DNA from: Terrabacter sp. Ter38
GTDB lineage: Bacteria > Actinomycetota > Actinomycetes > Actinomycetales > Dermatophilaceae
Direction of reading: 5' to 3'
DNA length: 64,000 bases
NCBI RefSeq assembly: GCF_024519435.1
Contig: NZ_JALJRZ010000009.1
Span: 155,923 to 219,922, forward strand
A model generated the notes under the pieces. The model ran no database searches. It saw only the letters and a program-made list of their open reading frames with translations, and was not told the origin of the DNA. This document shows, piece after piece, positions 37,015-45,170 of the stretch (position 1 is its first letter; every line of letters begins with the position of its first letter). The position numbers were made by a program, and so were the translations under genes.

Positions 37015-37497
37015 CTAGGCGGAGAGGGCCTTCTCGATGTCACCGGCGAGGTCCGCGGGCTCGGTCGTCGGCGCGTAGCGGCCGATGACGGTGCCGTCGC
37101 GGGCGACGAGGAACTTCGTGAAGTTCCACTTGATCTTCTTGCCGAGCAGGCCGCCCTTCTCGGACTTGAGCCACGTGTAGACGGGGTGCTCGTCCGCGCC
37201 GTTGACGTCGACCTTGGAGAACATCGGGAAGCTGACGCCGTAGTTCTTCTGGCAGAAGGCGCCGATCTCCTCGTCGCTGCCCGGGTCCTGACCGCCGAAC
37301 TGGTTGCACGGGAAGCCGAGGACGGTCAGGCCCTGGGCGCGGTAGGTCTCGTAGAGCTGCTCGAGGCCGCCGAGCTGCGGGGTGTAGCCGCACTCGCTGG
37401 CGGTGTTGACGACGAGGACGACGTCACCGGCGTACTCGCCCAGCGACACCTCCCCGCCGTCGATCGAGGTGGCCTTGAAGTCGTGCAGGACGGTCAC
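37015..37497 (-). CDS. Glutathione peroxidase-family thiol peroxidase
   Basis: 160 aa from GTG 37497, chosen for the AGAGGAGA 4-8 nt upstream (an ATG seven codons earlier exists). The peroxidatic Cys is Cys36 in NTASECGYTPQ; the partner Gln and Trp are in CNQFGGQ and KWNFTKFL. The resolving Cys is in the FPCNQFGG motif, as in thioredoxin- or mycothiol-dependent bacterial enzymes. Actinobacteria lack glutathione, so mycoredoxin or thioredoxin is the likely reductant. Confidence 0.93.
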   Translation of the reverse strand: MTVLHDFKATSIDGGEVSLGEYAGDVVLVVNTASECGYTPQLGGLEQLYETYRAQGLTVLGFPCNQFGGQDPGSDEEIGAFCQKNYGVSFPMFSKVDVNGADEHPVYTWLKSEKGGLLGKKIKWNFTKFLVARDGTVIGRYAPTTEPADLAGDIEKALSA

Positions 37498-37576
37498 GGT
37501 GTCTCCTCTGGTGGTCATGCGTCACCCCGATCCTCACCCGTGGAGCCCCCGGACCGCGAATCGGCGGTCGCGCGGG

Positions 37577-37616
37577 CGTGCGGACGTGCGGACGTGCGGA
37601 CGTGCGGACGTGCGGC
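37577..37616. repeat. 8-bp tandem repeat
   Basis: Five consecutive CGTGCGGA-type units (37577-37584, 37585-37592, 37593-37600, 37601-37608, and CGTGCGGC at 37609-37616) in the gap between glutathione peroxidase and the LigD-type polymerase gene. A simple-sequence tract, prone to slippage; no ORF uses it confidently. Confidence 0.9.
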
Positions 37617-37682
37617 GGCAGGGTGCAGCGTCGTCGCGGTGCGTCGTGACGGTGGTTCGGCGTCGTGGACCACGCGGATGGG

Positions 37683-38660
37683 TCAGGCCCCCGCGTCGTC
37701 GGGCTCGGGGGGCACGTCGTTGCCGTCTCGCTCGTCGCGGTCGGCCCACTCGAGCAGCGTGCTGAAGTCGAAGACGGCGTCGTCGATGCCGGCATGCAGG
37801 TCACCGAGGCGGGCGAAGCGCTCGGGCATGGTCGCGATGGTGAAGTCCTGTGGTTCGGCGTCGGCGATCTCGTCCCACGCCAGTGGGGCCGAGACGGTGC
37901 CGCGCGGGTTGCCCCGGACGCTGTAGGCCGCGGCGATGGTGTGGTCGCGCGCGTTCTGGTTGTAGTCGACGAAGAGGTCCTTCGGCGAGCGGTCCTTGCG
38001 CCACCACGTCGTCGTCACGTCGTCGGGCAGCCGCCGCTCGACCTCGCGGGCGAAGGCCAGCGCGCCGCGGCGCACGTCCTTGAAGCCCCAGTCAGGAGCG
38101 ATCCGGACGTAGACGTGCAGGCCGGAGCCGCCCGAGGTCTTGGGCCAGCCGACGGCGCCGAGCTCGTCGAGGATCTCGTGGGTCGTGGCCGCGGCCCGCC
38201 GCACCTTCTCGAAGCCGCACTCGGGCATCGGGTCGAGGTCGATGCGCCACTCGTCGGGGCTCTCGGTGTCGGCGCGACGGCTGTTCCAGGGGTGGAACTC
38301 GACCGTCGACATCTGCACCGCCCAGATGACGTCGGCGAGACGGGTCACGCAGAGCTCGTCGGCGTGCAGGCCGTAGCGCGGGAAGTGCAGACGCACGGTC
38401 TCGACCCACGGCGGGGCACCCGCGGGAAGCCGCTTCTGGTGGACCTTGGGCCCGTCGACGCCCTTGGGGAAGCGGTGCAGCATGCACGGCCGCTCACGCA
38501 GGGCGTTGACGATCCCGGGACCGACGGACAGGTAGTAGTCGACGAGGTGGCGCTTGGTCTCACCGCGCTCGGAGAAGTAGACGCGGTCCGGGCTCGAGAG
38601 GCGCACGATGTGGTCGCCGACCTCGATCTCGACCGCCGGTGCCTTGCTCGCCGCAGCCAT
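37683..38660 (-). CDS. LigD-type polymerase-domain protein (NHEJ-like, stand-alone)
   Basis: 325 aa archaeo-eukaryotic primase-like domain. Markers: LSSPDRVYFSERGETKRHLV, MLHRFPKGVDGPKVHQKRLP, the metal-binding IDLDPMPECGFEKVRR (Asp-x-Asp), SGGSGLHVYVRIAPDWGFKD, and RDHTIAAAYSVRGNPRG. The ligase and nuclease domains of full LigD are absent and no ku gene is in the window. It may still serve in non-homologous end joining with unlinked partners. Start ATG 38660 has a weak ribosome site. Confidence 0.92.
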   Translation of the reverse strand: MAAASKAPAVEIEVGDHIVRLSSPDRVYFSERGETKRHLVDYYLSVGPGIVNALRERPCMLHRFPKGVDGPKVHQKRLPAGAPPWVETVRLHFPRYGLHADELCVTRLADVIWAVQMSTVEFHPWNSRRADTESPDEWRIDLDPMPECGFEKVRRAAATTHEILDELGAVGWPKTSGGSGLHVYVRIAPDWGFKDVRRGALAFAREVERRLPDDVTTTWWRKDRSPKDLFVDYNQNARDHTIAAAYSVRGNPRGTVSAPLAWDEIADAEPQDFTIATMPERFARLGDLHAGIDDAVFDFSTLLEWADRDERDGNDVPPEPDDAGA

Positions 38661-38731
38661 GGCCGACAGCCTACGGACCGGACGGGCGCCGGCGCGTGAA
38701 CCGGCCCGACGGACGCGCACCCGCACGTGCA

Positions 38732-38765
38732 GAAGGGCCCGCCGACGTGAGTCGACGGGCCCTTC
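38732..38765 (-). terminator. Terminator of tRNA-Gly
   Basis: A 15-bp inverted repeat with a single mismatch (38732-38746 and 38751-38765, GTGA loop) lies 6 bp beyond the tRNA-Gly 3' end on the minus strand, matching an intrinsic terminator. Confidence 0.65.
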
Positions 38766-38771
38766 CAGCGG

Positions 38772-38844
38772 AGCGGACGACCGGGCTCGAACCGGCGACC
38801 TCAACCTTGGCAAGGTTGCGCTCTACCAACTGAGCTACGTCCGC
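38772..38844 (-). tRNA. tRNA-Gly(GCC)
   Basis: A 73-nt cloverleaf on the minus strand: acceptor GCGGACG with CGTCCGC, D-arm AGCTCAGTTGGTAGAGC, anticodon stem CAACC/GGTTG around loop TTGCCAA (anticodon GCC), T-loop GGTTCGAGCCC, discriminator T. No encoded CCA. Confidence 0.96.
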
Positions 38845-38951
38845 CTGCCAGGCCCTCGGAGCCGAGGCTCCGTGGGTGCGAGGTAGACCATAGCGGACGG
38901 TCGCCCGGTTGGCGAAATACGCCGAAATCCGCTGTCGGAGTGGCCGTTCGG

Positions 38952-39278
38952 TTACTCGCCGACCGCCATCTCGCCGAGCTCGGACCACTGGGTCCCGTCG
39001 ACCGTCGCGTTGACGATCTTCGGGGTGGCCGAGAGGTAGCCCGGCAGGCTCGAGGTGGCCTCGCGGAAGTGCTCGCTCTGCACGTGGGCGCCTCCGGCTG
39101 CGTCGTCACGGAAGGCCTCGACGAGGACGTACTCGGTCGGGTCGTCCAGGCTGCGCGACCAGTCGAACCACAGGCAGCCGTCCTCGGCGCGGGTGGCTTC
39201 CGTGAAGGCCCGCGAGATCTCGGGCCACTCGTCGGCGTGCTCGGGCTTCACAGGGAACTTCGCGGTGATGAAGATCAA
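38952..39278 (-). CDS. Antibiotic biosynthesis monooxygenase (ABM/YgiN-like) domain protein
   Basis: 108 aa if initiated at TTG 39278, chosen because AGGAGAG precedes it at good spacing, whereas upstream in-frame ATG/GTG codons lie in a Pro/Arg-rich extension without a ribosome site. The dimeric ABM fold is suggested by IFITAKFPVKPEHADEW, GCLWFDWSRSLDDPTEYVLV and HVQSEHFREATSSLPG. Members degrade or oxidise small aromatic compounds, or quinols in YgiN; no partner is adjacent. Confidence 0.75.
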   Translation of the reverse strand: MIFITAKFPVKPEHADEWPEISRAFTEATRAEDGCLWFDWSRSLDDPTEYVLVEAFRDDAAGGAHVQSEHFREATSSLPGYLSATPKIVNATVDGTQWSELGEMAVGE

Positions 39279-39458
39279 GGGTCTCTCCTGGGACTCGGTT
39301 GAGGTCGTGCACCGCCCCGGGCGGTCCACCGACCGATACGTACCCGCCCGATCGACACCCCACGACGCCGGCGGCACGTCCATCCTCCTCCGTCGGGGCC
39401 TTCCGCTTCATCCCCCGGGAGTGATGTCGGCCGTGGGGGCCGCGCGTTCCATGGAGGT

Positions 39459-40301
39459 ATGTGCCGCTGGATGGTGTACTCGGGTGACCCGATCCTCGCC
39501 GAGGACCTCCTCTTCAAACCCGAGCACTCTCTCATCGAGCAGAGCCTGCACTCCCGGATGGGCGCCACGACGACGAACGGCGACGGGTTCGGGATCGGCT
39601 GGTACGGCGAGGGCCCCAGACCGGCGGTCTTCAAGAGCGTCGACCCCGCGTGGAACGACGAGAACCTCCGTGAGCTCACCGCCCAGGTGCGCACGCGCCT
39701 CATGTTCGCGCACGTCCGGGCCTCCACCGGGACCCCGGTGCAACGGAGCAACTGCCACCCGTTCCGCCACGACTCCTGGCTCTGGATGCACAACGGCGCC
39801 GTCTTCGGCTTCCACGAGCTCAAGCGTGACCTGATGTTCGCCATCGACCCCTCGCTCTACCTCGACGTGGAGGGATCGACGGACTCCGAGGCGCTCTTCT
39901 TCCTCGCCCTGACCTTCGGCCTGCAGGACGACCCGGTCGGCGCCGTCGCGCGAGCCGTCGGGCTCGTCGAGGACCTCGCCGAGCGCCGCGGCATGAGCAA
40001 CCCCGTCCAGGCCACCCTGGCGACCAGCGACGGCGAACGTGTGTGGGCCTTCCGCTACTCGTCGCAGCACCAGAGCCGCACGCTGTTCCACTCGACCGAC
40101 GTGACCCAGCTGAGGGAGCTCCACCCGGAGCTGGAGATGCTCCGGAACCTCGGTGACGAGACACGGCTCGTCGTGTCCGAGCCGCTCCGGGACCTGCCGG
40201 GCGCCTGGCGCGAGGTCCCGGAGTCGTCCTGCGGCATCATCCAGCCGGGCGACGACGAGATCCGCCCCTTCGAGCCGATCCGCCCCATCCACGTCGTCTG
40301 A
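39459..40301 (+). CDS. Class II glutamine amidotransferase (EgtC/YafJ-like)
   Basis: 280 aa with catalytic N-terminal Cys2 after Met removal (MCRWMVYSGDP), NGDGFGIGWYGEG, FAHVRASTGTPVQRSNCHPF and WMHNGAVFGF, all marks of Ntn-type glutaminases. EgtC (ergothioneine) is shorter and would neighbour egtA/B/D, none of which is present, so the acceptor is unknown. GGAGGT precedes the ATG. Confidence 0.88.
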   Translation: MCRWMVYSGDPILAEDLLFKPEHSLIEQSLHSRMGATTTNGDGFGIGWYGEGPRPAVFKSVDPAWNDENLRELTAQVRTRLMFAHVRASTGTPVQRSNCHPFRHDSWLWMHNGAVFGFHELKRDLMFAIDPSLYLDVEGSTDSEALFFLALTFGLQDDPVGAVARAVGLVEDLAERRGMSNPVQATLATSDGERVWAFRYSSQHQSRTLFHSTDVTQLRELHPELEMLRNLGDETRLVVSEPLRDLPGAWREVPESSCGIIQPGDDEIRPFEPIRPIHVV

Positions 40302-40303
40302 CG

Positions 40304-40352
40304 GCGTGGTCGTGCCCGTGCTCTCCCTTGGAGTGCACGGGCACGACCACGC
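40304..40352. terminator. Strong bidirectional terminator
   Basis: Perfect 18-bp inverted repeat (40304-40321 and 40335-40352, 13-nt loop) immediately after the amidotransferase stop and just before the convergent SHOCT-gene stop at 40367. Confidence 0.75.
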
Positions 40353-40366
40353 GAAGGGTGGCTCGG

Positions 40367-40672
40367 TCAGAGGCCGAGGATCCGCGACTTCTGCGTCTGG
40401 AACTCCTGCTCGGTCAGCACACCGGAGGCGCGCAGCTCACCGAGCTGCTGCAGACGGGCCAGGTCGGCGTCGGGGTCAGGGGCATCGGGTGGAGGCGGCG
40501 CGTACTGCTGTTGCGGCGGCGCCGCATACTGCTGCGGCGGCGCCTGCTGCTGCACCTGCTGCTCCTCCTGGGCTGCCCACCTACCGGCCTGCCGGCGTGA
40601 CACGCGGTTGGACACGGCTGTCGCGGTCCCGGCGACGACGGCCGTGCGGGCCACGCCACGTAGTAGTCCCAT
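40367..40672 (-). CDS. SHOCT-domain small protein (first)
   Basis: 101 aa from ATG 40672 (AGGAGGAGA upstream). A basic N-terminus (MGLLRGVARTAVVAGTATA, possibly membrane-associating), a Gln/Pro-rich linker with repeated Gln-Gln-Tyr-Ala-Pro units, and a C-terminal SHOCT motif (LARLQQLGELRASGVLTE followed by EFQTQKSRIL). SHOCT is a short oligomerisation/membrane-partner module. Lies beside DUF6325. Confidence 0.85.
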   Translation of the reverse strand: MGLLRGVARTAVVAGTATAVSNRVSRRQAGRWAAQEEQQVQQQAPPQQYAAPPQQQYAPPPPDAPDPDADLARLQQLGELRASGVLTEQEFQTQKSRILGL

Positions 40673-40752
40673 GTGTTCTCCTCCTTCTCGACTGCGGTTC
40701 GTCCTCGGTGCCCACCCGCCGGGTCGGCCGGCGGGGGCTCTGTTGCGTCCGA

Positions 40753-41205
40753 CTAGTCGGCGTCCCCGGAGGCGGCCTCGAGCGCCTCGAGACGCGCGAT
40801 GACCGCATCCGCGGGGAGCCGCACGCTGGCGACGACCTCGGCACCGGCACGTCGCATCGCGGACACGAACGGCCCGGCCCACGTGTTCTCGTACACGAGG
40901 ACGGCCACGGCGTTCCCGGGCTGCACCAGGTCGGCGGCCGCCGCGAGGTCCTCCTCGTCGAGCAGGTCGGACTCGACTCCCTCGAAGATCGCGAGGTCGA
41001 GCGTGCCGTCCCCGTCGAGGTCGGTGATGGCGACCGCGGTCACCGTCCCGTCGGCATCGCGGACGAGCCCTCGCATGTCGAGAACGCGGATGACGCCGGC
41101 GTCGACCAGCCGGACCAGTTCGGCCATCCCCTCCCCCGTGAGCCTGGCGCCGGGAAATTCCAGCGCAAGGTAGTCGATCGGTCCGACATCGACGTTGACA
41201 CTCAT
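40753..41205 (-). CDS. DUF6325-family protein
   Basis: 150 aa from ATG 41205 with AAGGAGG upstream. The start VDVGPIDYLALEFPG and VRVLDMRGLVRDADGTV, with the tail GNAVAVLVYENTWAGPFVSA, match actinobacterial DUF6325 (often listed with DUF1269). These are usually paired with SHOCT proteins, as here. Function unknown; a membrane-linked stress response role is speculated for the pair. Confidence 0.8.
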   Translation of the reverse strand: MSVNVDVGPIDYLALEFPGARLTGEGMAELVRLVDAGVIRVLDMRGLVRDADGTVTAVAITDLDGDGTLDLAIFEGVESDLLDEEDLAAAADLVQPGNAVAVLVYENTWAGPFVSAMRRAGAEVVASVRLPADAVIARLEALEAASGDAD

Positions 41206-41311
41206 GTCTGCCTCCTTGGCGACTCTCGACTGACACGACGACACTCGTCCCGGCACTGTCCCCGTGCATCGCTCCACGAGGATGAGTTGCCCCACCCCTC
41301 GACGACGACGG

Positions 41312-41539
41312 TCAGTTCGCGGGGTCGTTGGGGGCGCCGGGGGCGCCGACCTGGTGCACCGCGGTCACGCCGATCCCGAGCGTCTCCAGCAGGGCCAGGA
41401 CGCGCCGCAGGGCGTCGGGGTCGGCCTTGGGGAGGCTGAGGACCGTCGCGCCCGCGACGTCTCGACTCGGGATGGGGCCGAGCGCGTCGGCCAGGTCCGC
41501 CGACAGCTGTCCGTCGACGACGATCTCGTACACCTGCAT
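41312..41539 (-). CDS. Small protein, regulator-flanking family (copy A)
   Basis: 75 aa from ATG 41539 (GAGG 7 nt upstream). It begins MQVYEIVVDGQLSADLADA and ends with LRRVLALLETLGIGVTAVHQV then a loose Pro/Ala tail. Alternating strands and a C-terminal helix-strand suggest a small ferredoxin-like fold. It resembles the 75-aa protein at 44438-44665 on the other side of the LuxR gene (shared LxxVLAxLxxLGxxVT pattern). Function unknown. Confidence 0.7.
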   Translation of the reverse strand: MQVYEIVVDGQLSADLADALGPIPSRDVAGATVLSLPKADPDALRRVLALLETLGIGVTAVHQVGAPGAPNDPAN

Positions 41540-41611
41540 GGTGAGCCTCACCTCCCGGACGCGGCGACATCTTTCGCCACGGTCGCTCAGATGACTACGC
41601 TGTCCCGTGTC

Positions 41612-41645
41612 AGGTCATCCCCACATCCCTCAACGGGGGTGACCT
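41612..41645. promoter_or_regulatory. Inverted repeat upstream of the LuxR gene
   Basis: AGGTCATCCCC (41612-41622) and GGGGGTGACCT (41635-41645) form an 11-bp dyad with one mismatch and a 12-nt spacer, in the divergent gap between copy A and the LuxR gene, 20 bp before the LuxR ATG. Candidate operator or leader stem-loop; unproven. Confidence 0.45.
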
Positions 41646-41664
41646 CTTGGAGACAGGGGCTCAG

Positions 41665-44295
41665 ATGGTCGGACCACGGCACGCCCGCATGTCCCTGCCT
41701 CCCCCTACCCCAGGCGCCATCGACCGCCCGCGGCTGACGCTGCTGATCGAGCAGCGCCCGGTCACCGTGCTCGCGGGCATGGCGGGATTCGGCAAGTCGA
41801 CGCTGCTCGCCACGACCGTCGGACGGCAGCGGGTCCGCGGCGCGGGTCTCTGGCTGACGGTGGACGACTCCGACCGGGACCCCGTGCGTCTGGTGTCGGA
41901 CCTGCTGGCTGCGGCCAGCCTCGCCGGCGTGGCGCAGCTCACCGCCGCGCTGGCCCCGCTCCGGGCGTCGTCACTGCGCGCCGAGCCCCTCACCCTCGTC
42001 GACGCGCTGCTCGAGGCGCTCTACGACACCGCCGAGCCCCTCGTCGTGGCCCTCGACGACGCACAGCACCTCACGGGGTCGAAGGCATCGGCTGCGGTGG
42101 TCAACCACCTGCTCAGATGGGCCCCGGACAACATGCGCGTCCTCATCGGCGCGCGGGTGATGCCGCCGTTTCGACTGCAGCGACTGCGGCTCGACGACCA
42201 CCTCACCTACCTCGCCCACAACGAGCTCGCCTTCAGCGCGGACGAGACGGCCGAGGCGGTCAAGGCCTCCGGTCTCGAGCTCGACGCCGAGACGGTCGCC
42301 ACGATCCACGATGCCACCGGCGGGTGGCCCGCGGGCGTACGCATGGCCATCCTCGCGGCCAGCCACATCGACCGACCCGACCGGCCGCGCAACGTGCCGA
42401 CCGAGCTACGCCGCGACCGAGCCCTGGCCGACTACCTGGCGACGGAAGTCCTCGCGGCCTTGAGCGGCGAGCTGCGGGACTTCGTCCTCGACAGCTGCCT
42501 CGACGAACGGGTGTGCCCGTCCCTCATCGACAGCATGCGCGGCACGACCACGGCCGAGATGCTCCTCGAACAGTGCCTCGCCGACGGGATCTTCCTCTCG
42601 CGCGGCGCAGCCGCCACGGACGAGCCCTGGTACGAGTGGCACCCGCTGTTCGCCAGCCACATCCGACGTCGGCTGTCGACAGACCAGCCCGAGCGCGCCG
42701 TCGAGCTGCACTCCGCGGCGGCGGCGTGGTGGGTCTCCGTCGACGCACCGACGGCGATCAGGCACGCGGTCGCTGCAGGTGACGGTGACACGGCGGCCCG
42801 GATCTTCTCGGAGCACTGGTTGGAGCTGTTCCTCGAAGGCCGGGTGGATGCCGTCATGGACGCGGTGCAGCACCTCCCGCACGCCGTCGCCGACGGCGGC
42901 GACGCACATCTGGCCCAGGCACTGGTGCTCGTGCGCCGCGGCCGGCTCGACGCCGCCCGGGGCGAGATCGACGCCGCCCGACGTGCCGTGGAACGGCTGC
43001 CCGAGCAGGACCAGGACGGGCTCAGGGAGCGCACCACGATCGTCGAGCTGTTCCTCACCGGCTACGACCAGGGTCTGGGCGCCGCTGTCGAGTCCGGCGA
43101 GGCGATGCTGGAACGGCTCTCGCGGGGCGGGCGTGTGCCGGACCCGGCGCTCCAGGCCTCCGTCCAGGTGTTCGTCGGGATGGGCGAGGCACGACTCCAG
43201 ACCGATGAAGCTCTGCCGCTCGGGATGCTCCGGGCCTCCGCTGCGACCGCGCACGACACCGGTCTGCTCGCTCTCGAGCTGACCGCCCTGGCCGAGTCCT
43301 GCATCCCCGCGATCGCCGAGGGCCGGCTCACGGAGGTGCACGACCTCGCCGTCGACGTGCTGGCCCGAGCGGCCGAGCGCGGCTGGGTCGGGCTCGTGAC
43401 GCTCGCTCCCGCTGTCGCCTACCTCGGTTGGCTGGACTACTGGCGAGGAAACCTGACGCAGGCGAGGGCCCAGCTCGAACGAAGTCTGTCGATGGTGTTT
43501 CCCTTCGACACGCAGATGCACGGGCTCATGCTGAACTTCCACGCCAAGACCTGTCTGGCGCTCGGTGACGTCAAGGCGGCTCGGGCCAGCATCGCCGCCA
43601 TCGCGATGGAGTTCGGGTCCGGGACCGTCCCGCCCTGGGGTCCTTCGATGCTCGACGGCCTCGAAGGACTCGCCCTCATCGCCGAGGGCAGGCCGCGTGA
43701 GGCAGCCGCGCTGGCGTCGTCCGCCCCGGCGGAACCCGAGTACAGGCTCGCCGCCGCCCACCGGGCCCGGGTCCTGCTCATGGCGGGGGATCCCGCCGGT
43801 GCGCTCGCGGAGCTCGACCGAGTGCCCGTCGACAACGCCTTCGTGCACATCACGTGTCTCTCGCGCTGCATCGAGGCGGAGGCCCGGTCGATGCTGGGCC
43901 GAGCCGACGCACACCTCTCGCTCGAACGGGCGTTGGCCGCCGCCGAGCCCGACCAGCTCTACGGACCCTTCATCGCCGGCGGCAAGAGGATGGTCGACCT
44001 GCTCAAGGCCCATCTGCGCCACGGGACCAGCCACCCCGCCGCACTCACCCAGGTGCTCGCACGCCTGGCGAGAGAGCACGAGCACCACGTGCCCGGGTGG
44101 AGCGAGCGCCTCACCGACCGCGAGCGCGTCATCCTCCAGTACCTGGCGACGAACCTCACCAACGCCGAGATCGCCGAGGCCGAGTTCATCTCGCTGCACA
44201 CGACGAAGACGCACATCGCGCACATCTACCAGAAGCTCGGCGTGGGCAGTCGGCGGGCCGCCATCCGTCGGGCCGCCGAGCTGGATCTCTACTAG
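41665..44295 (+). CDS. Large ATP-binding LuxR regulator (MalT/LAL family)
   Basis: 876 aa from ATG 41665 (AGGGGC upstream; TTG 41647 and ATG 41689 are alternatives). N-terminal STAND ATPase with Walker A VTVLAGMAGFGKSTLLATT, a Walker-B-like VVALDDAQHL, a central TPR-like helical domain (about residues 340-790), and a C-terminal LuxR HTH: LTDRERVILQYLATNLT followed by SLHTTKTHIAHIYQKLGVGS. Such proteins sense an inducer through the helical domain. The flanking small genes are its likely targets or partners. Confidence 0.92.
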   Translation: MVGPRHARMSLPPPTPGAIDRPRLTLLIEQRPVTVLAGMAGFGKSTLLATTVGRQRVRGAGLWLTVDDSDRDPVRLVSDLLAAASLAGVAQLTAALAPLRASSLRAEPLTLVDALLEALYDTAEPLVVALDDAQHLTGSKASAAVVNHLLRWAPDNMRVLIGARVMPPFRLQRLRLDDHLTYLAHNELAFSADETAEAVKASGLELDAETVATIHDATGGWPAGVRMAILAASHIDRPDRPRNVPTELRRDRALADYLATEVLAALSGELRDFVLDSCLDERVCPSLIDSMRGTTTAEMLLEQCLADGIFLSRGAAATDEPWYEWHPLFASHIRRRLSTDQPERAVELHSAAAAWWVSVDAPTAIRHAVAAGDGDTAARIFSEHWLELFLEGRVDAVMDAVQHLPHAVADGGDAHLAQALVLVRRGRLDAARGEIDAARRAVERLPEQDQDGLRERTTIVELFLTGYDQGLGAAVESGEAMLERLSRGGRVPDPALQASVQVFVGMGEARLQTDEALPLGMLRASAATAHDTGLLALELTALAESCIPAIAEGRLTEVHDLAVDVLARAAERGWVGLVTLAPAVAYLGWLDYWRGNLTQARAQLERSLSMVFPFDTQMHGLMLNFHAKTCLALGDVKAARASIAAIAMEFGSGTVPPWGPSMLDGLEGLALIAEGRPREAAALASSAPAEPEYRLAAAHRARVLLMAGDPAGALAELDRVPVDNAFVHITCLSRCIEAEARSMLGRADAHLSLERALAAAEPDQLYGPFIAGGKRMVDLLKAHLRHGTSHPAALTQVLARLAREHEHHVPGWSERLTDRERVILQYLATNLTNAEIAEAEFISLHTTKTHIAHIYQKLGVGSRRAAIRRAAELDLY

Positions 44296-44437
44296 GACGG
44301 ACCGCGAGCGCGGACCGAGCGGTCGTCGCCGACCATCCTGCGCTCATCTCCCCCTCAGCGGATGACGCGCCCCAGTCGACGCGTGCGACATCCTGCGACA
44401 GAGACGAGCGAGATGCCCGTCGCGAGAGGGGTCGAGC

Positions 44438-44665
44438 ATGCGAGCGATCGTGGTCGTGGCCGGTGACGTCGACGAGCGCGACGTGTGGCCGTATGCCGTC
44501 TGGGCCGACAGCGACGGCACGAGCACGACGTTGAACGTCCACGTGCACGACAGCCAGGAGCTCGTCGGTGTCCTCGCCGCGCTGACCGCTTTGGGCCTCG
44601 AGGTCACCTCGACCCGGGTCGTCGACGATCCGGGGGGAAGCGGACCCTCCTCAATGCTCCGGTGA
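44438..44665 (+). CDS. Small protein, regulator-flanking family (copy B)
   Basis: 75 aa, start ATG 44438 with GAGAGGGG upstream. It begins MRAIVVVAGDVDERDVWP and ends [18 protein letters not shown] plus a Gly/Ser tail. Resembles copy A (41312-41539) in length, secondary-structure order and the VLAxLxxLGxxVT segment, though overall identity is low. Located 142 bp after the LuxR gene. Function unknown. Confidence 0.7.
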   Translation: MRAIVVVAGDVDERDVWPYAVWADSDGTSTTLNVHVHDSQELVGVLAALTALGLEVTSTRVVDDPGGSGPSSMLR

Positions 44666-44789
44666 GCTCCGATCTCGCTCTGGGAGAGCGATGCCGCGGT
44701 GCCCCCGGCGGATGAGTGTGGGGCTCGACAGTTGGTCAATCCACTCGAACGCTGCCGGACACGGTGGCACTGAAAGGTCGGTCCTCACC

Positions 44790-45170
44790 ATGGACTTCTG
44801 GAGCTTCTTCTGGCTGCTCGTCTGGTCCTTCTTCTTCGTCGCCTACCTGATGATGCTCTTCCAGATCTTCGGGGATCTCTTCCGTGACGAGTCCCTGGGC
44901 GGCGTCGCCAAGGCCCTGTGGGTCGTCGTGCTCATCTTCTTCCCGCTCATCTCGGCCCTGGTCTACGTCATCGTCCGCGGCAGGGGCATGGCCGAGCGGA
45001 CCATGAAGCGCAACTCGGAGCAGATGGCGGCGCAGGAGGACTACATCCGCACCGTCGCCGCGCCCAAGACGTCCTCCATCGAGGAGCTGACGCAGGCCAA
45101 GGCCCTGCTCGACGCCGGCGCCATCTCGCCCGAGGAGTTCGCGCAGATCAAGAGCCGGGCCCTGGCGTGA
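44790..45170 (+). CDS. PLDc_N-like membrane protein with SHOCT domain (second SHOCT)
   Basis: 126 aa from ATG 44790. Two membrane helices (FWSFFWLLVWSFFFVAYLMM and AKALWVVVLIFFPLISALVY) resemble the PLD nuclease N-terminal (cardiolipin synthase-type) transmembrane module; a C-terminal SHOCT motif follows (SIEELTQAKALLDAGAISPE, EFAQIKSRAL). Its stop overlaps the M20 peptidase start (GTGA). With the other SHOCT gene it brackets the LuxR locus. Confidence 0.85.
   Translation: MDFWSFFWLLVWSFFFVAYLMMLFQIFGDLFRDESLGGVAKALWVVVLIFFPLISALVYVIVRGRGMAERTMKRNSEQMAAQEDYIRTVAAPKTSSIEELTQAKALLDAGAISPEEFAQIKSRALA

Noticed and set aside
37577..37616. CRISPR-like array
   Set aside because: Units are 8 bp, directly adjacent with no spacers, and there are no cas genes.
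39459..40301. EgtC of ergothioneine synthesis
   Set aside because: Class II glutaminase fold fits, but egtA, egtB and egtD are absent and the protein is longer than usual EgtC.
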